The notes under the pieces were generated by a model, which worked only from the letters and a program-made list of their open reading frames with translations, was not told the origin of the DNA and made no database searches. Position numbers and translations under genes: made by a program. Shown piece by piece: positions 59,429-64,000 of a stretch of DNA of 64,000 bases (within the stretch, counting starts at the first letter, position 1; every line of letters starts with the position of its first letter). The stretch lies in NCBI RefSeq assembly GCF_024609215.1, contig NZ_JANIPD030000043.1, forward strand, positions 1-64,000, read 5' to 3'. This DNA is from Curtanaerobium respiraculi (GTDB taxonomy: Bacteria > Actinomycetota > Coriobacteriia > Coriobacteriales > Eggerthellaceae).

Positions 59429-60213
59429 CACCGGAGGAGATGTTCGACCGTCCCATCGGCGGCGAGAACAAGGAGAACGAGATCCCCCACTGGTGCGGCA
59501 ACATCCTCTGGATCCTCGTGACGCTCGTGCAGAAGATCATCACGCGCTATCGCGTGCACGGAATCGAGAACGTCAGGAACCTGCAGGGGGTTTCCGGGGG
59601 CGTGGTCGCCGCAACGCACCATTCGTTCCTCGACGTCTCGTTCATATGGTGCGCGATCCGCCCCACCCAATGGGGCCGCATGATGGCGCGGGACACATTG
59701 TTCAAGAAGAATCGGCTCATCGCCCAGCTCATGGCGCGGTGCGCCGCCTTCCCCGTGACGCGGGACTCCGCCGATCGCACGGCGATAAAGCGCGCGGCGG
59801 GCATGCTGAGGAACAAGGAGATCGTATGCATCTTCCCCGAGGGCACGCGCCGCGGGAAAACGGACACGCCGCCCACGCTGCACGCCGGCGCCGCGCTGAT
59901 CGCCCGCATGGGCAAGGCGCCCCTGATCCCCGCCTGCGCGCGCAACTCCGACAAGGTGAAGGAGAAGGGCCGGCTCTTCTTCCGGTGGCCCACGGTCCAC
60001 GTGTTCTTCGGTAAGCCGGTGTTTGTGAAATGGTTCGACTTCCTTCCCAAGGAGGAGCGGCTCGAGGCATGCGTGTGGTACGTTATGCGCGAATCCTTCG
60101 CCCTGCAGGAAGGCTGCGCCCCGGAAGACGTCGATATGGCGGCGCTCTTCCCCGACTCCAAGGACTACGCTCCCGTGTTCGCCGGGCGCATGCTGGGGGA
60201 GGGGCAGGTCTGA
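59422..60213 (+). CDS. plsC: 1-acyl-sn-glycerol-3-phosphate acyltransferase (PlsC family)
   Basis: The enzyme adds the second acyl chain to make phosphatidic acid at the membrane. The 263-residue protein has a hydrophobic N-terminal segment, the catalytic HHSFLD (HxxxxD) motif and FPEGTRRGK. It lies in the usual cmk-plsC-ispH arrangement. plsY further along the same run would supply its substrate. Confidence 0.93.
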   Translation: MLAPEEMFDRPIGGENKENEIPHWCGNILWILVTLVQKIITRYRVHGIENVRNLQGVSGGVVAATHHSFLDVSFIWCAIRPTQWGRMMARDTLFKKNRLIAQLMARCAAFPVTRDSADRTAIKRAAGMLRNKEIVCIFPEGTRRGKTDTPPTLHAGAALIARMGKAPLIPACARNSDKVKEKGRLFFRWPTVHVFFGKPVFVKWFDFLPKEERLEACVWYVMRESFALQEGCAPEDVDMAALFPDSKDYAPVFAGRMLGEGQV

Positions 60214-61052
60214 TGAACATCGTGAAAGCCGATTGCGCGGGAGCCTGCTATGGCGTGCAGCGCGCTTTGAACCTGGCCATGGAGGCGTCGGAATCCGCCG
60301 GCAGCGTCCAGACGCTCGGACCGCTGATCCACAACCCCCAAGTCGTCGCCCGCCTGCAACGGCGGGGCGTCACCGTCGCCGACGGCCCGGACGATGTCAC
60401 CGCCGATAGCGTCATCATCCGCAGCCATGGAGTGACGCCGCAGGTGAAAGCGCAGGTGGATGGAAAGGGCTGCTCGGTCGTGGATGCGACGTGCCCGCAT
60501 GTGCTGCGCGCGCAGAATGCCGCGCACGAGCTTGCCCGCGCGGGGCGGACCGTCATCGTCGTCGGGGAGCGAAGCCATCCGGAGGTCGAGGGGCTCAGGG
60601 CCTGGGCCGAGGCGGCCGGGCGGGGCAGGGTGCTCGTCGTCGCCTCGGCAGACGACCTTCCCGAGCGCATCGACGAGCCCGTCGGCGTCGTCGTGCAAAC
60701 CACGCAGCGCAGGGCGGTGCTGAACGAGGTGCTTGCAGCCCTGCGCAATCGCGGCATCGACCCCGAGGTCCAGGACACGATATGCAACGCCACGCGCGAC
60801 CGCCAGCAGGCGGCGGAGGACCTCGCCCGCACGGTGGACGCGATGGTGGTTATCGGCGGCCACAACAGCTCGAACACCACCAGGCTCTACGAGATCTGCG
60901 CCGCCGCCGCTCCGAAGGCCTTCCATATCGAAACCCCCGACGAGCTCAAGCGCGAAGATTTCAAGGGGGTCTCGTCGGTTGGCATCACGGCCGGGGCCTC
61001 CACCCCCGAAGATATGATAGATTCTGTCATCGCTCAATTGGAACGTTGGTAA
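60213..61052 (+). CDS. ispH: 4-hydroxy-3-methylbut-2-enyl diphosphate reductase IspH
   Basis: IspH makes IPP and DMAPP in the last step of the MEP isoprenoid pathway. The 279-residue 4Fe-4S enzyme has its three cluster cysteines in GACYGVQRAL (Cys12), DATCPHV and DTICNATRDRQ. GGHNSSNTTRLYEI is the substrate loop. ATG 60213 overlaps the plsC stop by one base; longer in-frame starts are not family-like. Confidence 0.96.
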   Translation: MNIVKADCAGACYGVQRALNLAMEASESAGSVQTLGPLIHNPQVVARLQRRGVTVADGPDDVTADSVIIRSHGVTPQVKAQVDGKGCSVVDATCPHVLRAQNAAHELARAGRTVIVVGERSHPEVEGLRAWAEAAGRGRVLVVASADDLPERIDEPVGVVVQTTQRRAVLNEVLAALRNRGIDPEVQDTICNATRDRQQAAEDLARTVDAMVVIGGHNSSNTTRLYEICAAAAPKAFHIETPDELKREDFKGVSSVGITAGASTPEDMIDSVIAQLERW

Positions 61053-61066
61053 TTAAGAAGGTAGCC

Positions 61067-62380
61067 ATGGCCCATCATCTTGTGGCGGTCGTCGGACGTC
61101 CGAATGTGGGGAAATCCACGTTCGTGAACCGCATCTCCGGGAACGACGATGCCATCGTCCATCATATGCGCGGCGTCACGCGCGATCGCAGCTATCACGA
61201 GGCAGATTGGAACGGACGCGATTTCACCCTGATCGACACCGGCGGCATCGAGATGGGCGGCGACGACCGCTTCCAATCCTCCATACGGGGGCAGGCGTTC
61301 GAAGCGGCCCAGGAATGCGACGTCATCATCTTCCTCGTCGATGGCAAGACCGGCATCAATGCGGATGACGAGGCAGTCGCGCGCATCCTGCGCAAAGGCG
61401 GCACCCCGGTGCTCCTTGCCGTCAACAAGCTCGACAACCCCGCCGACCAGAGCGCAGCGTACGAGTTCTACAGCCTGGGGCTGGGCGATCCCTGGCCGAT
61501 CAGCTCCATCCACGGGATCGGGACCGGAGACCTGCTCGACGCCCTGGTGGCCGAGCTGGACCAGATCCCCTTGCGCGACGAGGACGACGGGGACGAGGTC
61601 AACGTGGCGATCATCGGGCGGCCGAACGCTGGGAAGAGCAGCCTTCTGAACATGCTCTCCGGCGACGAGCGCTCGATCGTCTCGGACGTGTCGGGGACCA
61701 CGCGCGACGCCATCGACACGGTGGTGCGCCACGATGGGAAGGCCTATCGGCTGGTGGACACCGCCGGCATGCGGCGGAAGAGCCAGATCGACCACAGCGT
61801 CGAATACTACGGGTTCGTCCGCAGCATGCGCGCCATCGACCGCGCCGATGTCGCGCTCCTGATCATCGATGGCACGCTCGGCGTGACGGATCAGGACCAG
61901 CGCGTCGCCGGGATCGCTGCGGAGAAGGGCTGCGCCATCGTCACGGTGCTGAACAAGTGGGACGCGGTCGAGGGACCGGACGCGAAGCAGGCCGTCCGCG
62001 ACCAAGTGGAGGAGAAGCTGCATTTCATCGGCTATGCGCCGGTCATCGCCGTGTCCGCTCTGACGGGGAAGAACACCGGCAAGATATGGGAGCATATCGA
62101 CACGGCGTTCGAGGGATACAGCCGCACGGTGTCCACCAACGCACTCAACACCTGGTTGGGCGATCTGCGGGAGTTCGGCCATACGATCAGCCGGGGCAAG
62201 AAGCAGCTGAAGCTGAAATTCGTCACGCAAACCGCCGGGAGGCCGCCTCAGTTCACCTTCTTCGCCAACCATCCCGAGATCGTGACCGACCAGTACGAGA
62301 GGTACCTCGAGGGGCGCCTGCGCCAGCGATTCGACTTCACGGGCACTCCGATCCGGATCAAATTCAAGCGGAGGGACTGA
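61067..62380 (+). CDS. der: ribosome biogenesis GTPase Der (EngA)
   Basis: Der assists assembly of the 50S subunit. The 437-residue protein has two GTPase domains, with P-loops GRPNVGKSTFVN (about 10) and GRPNAGKSSLLN (about 185), each with a DT(A)G motif and NKxD (NKLD, NKWD). A C-terminal KH-like domain ends with TGTPIRIKFKRRD. The start at 61067 lies 14 bases after ispH with AAGAAGG upstream. Confidence 0.97.
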   Translation: MAHHLVAVVGRPNVGKSTFVNRISGNDDAIVHHMRGVTRDRSYHEADWNGRDFTLIDTGGIEMGGDDRFQSSIRGQAFEAAQECDVIIFLVDGKTGINADDEAVARILRKGGTPVLLAVNKLDNPADQSAAYEFYSLGLGDPWPISSIHGIGTGDLLDALVAELDQIPLRDEDDGDEVNVAIIGRPNAGKSSLLNMLSGDERSIVSDVSGTTRDAIDTVVRHDGKAYRLVDTAGMRRKSQIDHSVEYYGFVRSMRAIDRADVALLIIDGTLGVTDQDQRVAGIAAEKGCAIVTVLNKWDAVEGPDAKQAVRDQVEEKLHFIGYAPVIAVSALTGKNTGKIWEHIDTAFEGYSRTVSTNALNTWLGDLREFGHTISRGKKQLKLKFVTQTAGRPPQFTFFANHPEIVTDQYERYLEGRLRQRFDFTGTPIRIKFKRRD

Positions 62381-62382
62381 TC

Positions 62383-63018
62383 TTGCTTCCCCACATTGCG
62401 CTCATCGCCGCGGCTGCAATCGCATTCGTCCTCGGCTCGATTCCGAATGGGATCGTCGTGGGGAAGCTGTTCTACCATACCGACATAAGGACGGTGGGGT
62501 CGGGCAACATCGGCACGACCAACGCGATCCGCGCCCTGGGGAAGAAGGGCGGGTACGCGGTGTTCGCCCTGGATTTCCTCAAGGGCGTCCTTTCGGGCGC
62601 GGTGGCTTGGCTGATCGCGGGCGCGGCGCTCGCTGACGGAGATGGCGGTCTGACGGTTGGGGATTTCCTCGCCGTCGCGTTCGCTTGCTGCATCTGGGGG
62701 CATATCTTCTGTCCTTGGCTCGGCTTCAAGGGCGGCAAGGGCATCGCCGTCGCCGTCGGCTGCCTGTTCGCCACATTCGGGCCGGTGGGGGCCCTGCTCG
62801 AGCTCGCCTCCTTCATCGTCGTCGTTATGCTGACCAAGTACGTCTCAGCGGGCTCGCTCGCCGCCGCGGCGCTCTGCCCCCTCTTCGCGGCTTATTATTT
62901 CTGGGGCGACCTGCCGGCGTGGATCCTCTGCACGGCGGCGGCGCTCACAGTGGTATGGGCGCATCGGGAGAACCTCTCGCGGCTCATCTCCCGCACGGAA
63001 AGGAAAATCGGACAGTAG
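62383..63018 (+). CDS. plsY: glycerol-3-phosphate acyltransferase PlsY
   Basis: PlsY transfers an acyl group from acyl-phosphate to glycerol-3-phosphate, starting phospholipid synthesis. The 211-residue membrane protein has GSIPNGIVVGKLFY, the catalytic VGSGNIGTTNAIRALG loop, LDFLKG, and WLGFKGGKGIAVAVG. The start is TTG at 62383, two bases after the der stop, with GGAGGG upstream. With gpsA next to it, the substrate pathway is grouped. Confidence 0.95.
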   Translation: MLPHIALIAAAAIAFVLGSIPNGIVVGKLFYHTDIRTVGSGNIGTTNAIRALGKKGGYAVFALDFLKGVLSGAVAWLIAGAALADGDGGLTVGDFLAVAFACCIWGHIFCPWLGFKGGKGIAVAVGCLFATFGPVGALLELASFIVVVMLTKYVSAGSLAAAALCPLFAAYYFWGDLPAWILCTAAALTVVWAHRENLSRLISRTERKIGQ

Positions 63019-63055
63019 GGTTGTTGTTCGCATGATTGCGGAATAGGTGGTTGGA

Positions 63056-64000
63056 ATGAAAATCGGAATCATCGGCGCGGGTTCGTGGGGCACGGCGCTT
63101 GCCCAGCTCCTTGGGCGGCAAGGGCATAACGTCCTCATATGGGCCCGTCGACCGGACGTGGTGTCGTCCATCAACTGCGACCACGTGAACCCACGGTACT
63201 TCTCCGATATCGAGCTCTCGCGCAATGTCGTGGCGACGGTCGCGTACGAGGATTGCCTGGCGAATGCCAGCGCAGTCGCTGTCGTCACCCCCTCGAACCT
63301 GCTGCGCGGCACGGCGCGCGCGCTGGCGCGGTGCACGCCCTCGGACATCCCGGTTGTCATCTGCAGCAAGGGCATCGAGGCGAAGAGCGGCTTTCTAGCG
63401 ACGCAGATCTTCGAGCAGGAGATGGGCGATGCCGACCGATTTGCCGTGCTCTCCGGCCCGAACCACGCCGAGGAGGTCATATCGGGGGAGTACAGCGCGA
63501 GCGTGATCGCCAGCACAAGCTCCGAGGTCGCGTCATTTTTGCAGGAGGTCTTCGCCGCCCCGCATTTTCGAACGTATGCCAGCACCGACGTGGTCGGTGT
63601 GGAGGTGTGCGCCGCAGCCAAGAACGTCATGGCGATCGCGGTGGGCTTGAGCTACGGGCTCGGCATGGGCGATAACACGGCGGCCCTTCTCATGACGCGC
63701 GGGCTCGCCGAGATGAGCCGCCTCACCAATGCGTTGGGAGGGGAAGCGATAACGTGCATGGGGCTTGCGGGCATGGGGGACCTCGTTGTCACCTGCACCT
63801 CGCAGCACTCCCGCAACCGCCGGTTCGGGGAGATGATCGCCCGCGGCGGAACGCTCAAGGAGTTCCAGGATGAGACGCATATGGTGGTCGAAGGCGCCTT
63901 GGCGGCGCAGACGATTCTGCCCCTCGCGGAAAGGGTGGGCGTCGAGCTTCCCATCGCCCAGGTCGTGCACGACGTCATCTGGGAGGGCGCGGATCCGCAG
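63056..64000 (+). CDS. gpsA: glycerol-3-phosphate dehydrogenase [NAD(P)+] (partial, runs off the window)
   Basis: GpsA reduces dihydroxyacetone phosphate to glycerol-3-phosphate for phospholipids. 315 residues are present without a stop. It starts MKIGIIGAGSWGTALAQLLG (Rossmann GxGxxG) and contains VICSKGIEAKSG, LSGPNHAEEV, the catalytic AAAKNVMAIAVGL and CMGLAGMGDLVVTCTS. Family length is about 330-340, so only the last 20 or so residues are missing. AGGTGG is six bases upstream. Confidence 0.95.
   Translation, partial: MKIGIIGAGSWGTALAQLLGRQGHNVLIWARRPDVVSSINCDHVNPRYFSDIELSRNVVATVAYEDCLANASAVAVVTPSNLLRGTARALARCTPSDIPVVICSKGIEAKSGFLATQIFEQEMGDADRFAVLSGPNHAEEVISGEYSASVIASTSSEVASFLQEVFAAPHFRTYASTDVVGVEVCAAAKNVMAIAVGLSYGLGMGDNTAALLMTRGLAEMSRLTNALGGEAITCMGLAGMGDLVVTCTSQHSRNRRFGEMIARGGTLKEFQDETHMVVEGALAAQTILPLAERVGVELPIAQVVHDVIWEGADPQ

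Overview
The window reads as a high-GC actinobacterial chromosome of the class Coriobacteriia, most likely family Eggerthellaceae (gut anaerobes such as Eggerthella, Slackia, Adlercreutzia or Gordonibacter). The case rests on Tat-exported lipoprotein flavin reductases paired with divergent regulators, a LuxR regulator with a polytopic membrane N-terminus, the actinobacterial integration host factor (mIHF), and a compact lipid-anchored periplasmic nitrate reductase. The genus cannot be fixed from the sequence alone.

Layout. 0.4-3.9 kb: mfd. 4.2-10.4 kb: two Tat-lipoprotein FAD reductases on the minus strand, each divergent from its own regulator (LysR, then membrane LuxR). 10.4-17.8 kb: a ferredoxin-like protein and gltX on minus, a DUF1461 membrane protein, then metK-priA on plus; priA carries an unusual in-frame insert bounded by a 16-bp inverted repeat. 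17.9-21 kb: a LysR regulator divergent from a phenylacetate-CoA-ligase-like gene, which is followed by a free-standing LysR effector domain with no DNA-binding part. 21-29 kb: coiled-coil membrane protein, a 170-bp MITE-like repeat, a GT2 glycosyltransferase, tRNA-Thr, mscS, an ABC-F protein, queD-rnhA, and an NSS transporter.

28.8-29.8 kb: a mini-island of about 0.9 kb in tRNA-Arg(UCU), flanked by a perfect 48-bp direct repeat of the tRNA 3' end. It carries only a BrnT/BrnA-type toxin-antitoxin pair whose toxin frame is shifted. 29.8-34.7 kb: ornithine carbamoyltransferase, argS, and a Na+/H+ antiporter. 35-39 kb: tRNA-His, tRNA-Lys and a FecBCD-type metal-chelate or corrinoid ABC importer with a methyltransferase. 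39-41.2 kb: a DUF1508 gene interrupted by TGA, a TDT-family transporter, mIHF, and the second copy of the 170-bp repeat.

41.5-47.5 kb: a nitrate respiration cluster (napG-napA-napB-napD-napH) followed by a GAF-LuxR regulator. 47.5-51 kb: tRNA-Met, then an accessory insert of about 3.2 kb (zinc-ribbon membrane protein, 25-residue zinc-ribbon microprotein, double-HTH regulator) bracketed by two diverged copies of a tRNA promoter region, then tRNA-Asn and tRNA-Val. 51-64 kb: conserved housekeeping runs (ABC-F, site-2 protease, trpS-scpA-scpB-rluB, then aroA-cmk-plsC-ispH-der-plsY-gpsA), mostly translationally coupled; gpsA runs off the end.

How the genes work together. The Nap proteins and the two FAD reductases are exported terminal reductases expected to take electrons from the quinone pool. 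The acyl-CoA ligase with its regulator and sensor-like domain looks like an aromatic or carboxylic acid activation locus. The most unusual items are the stand-alone LysR effector domain, the integrase-less BrnTA island, the two-copy MITE family, the priA insert, and the in-frame TGA at a probable Cys position of DUF1508.
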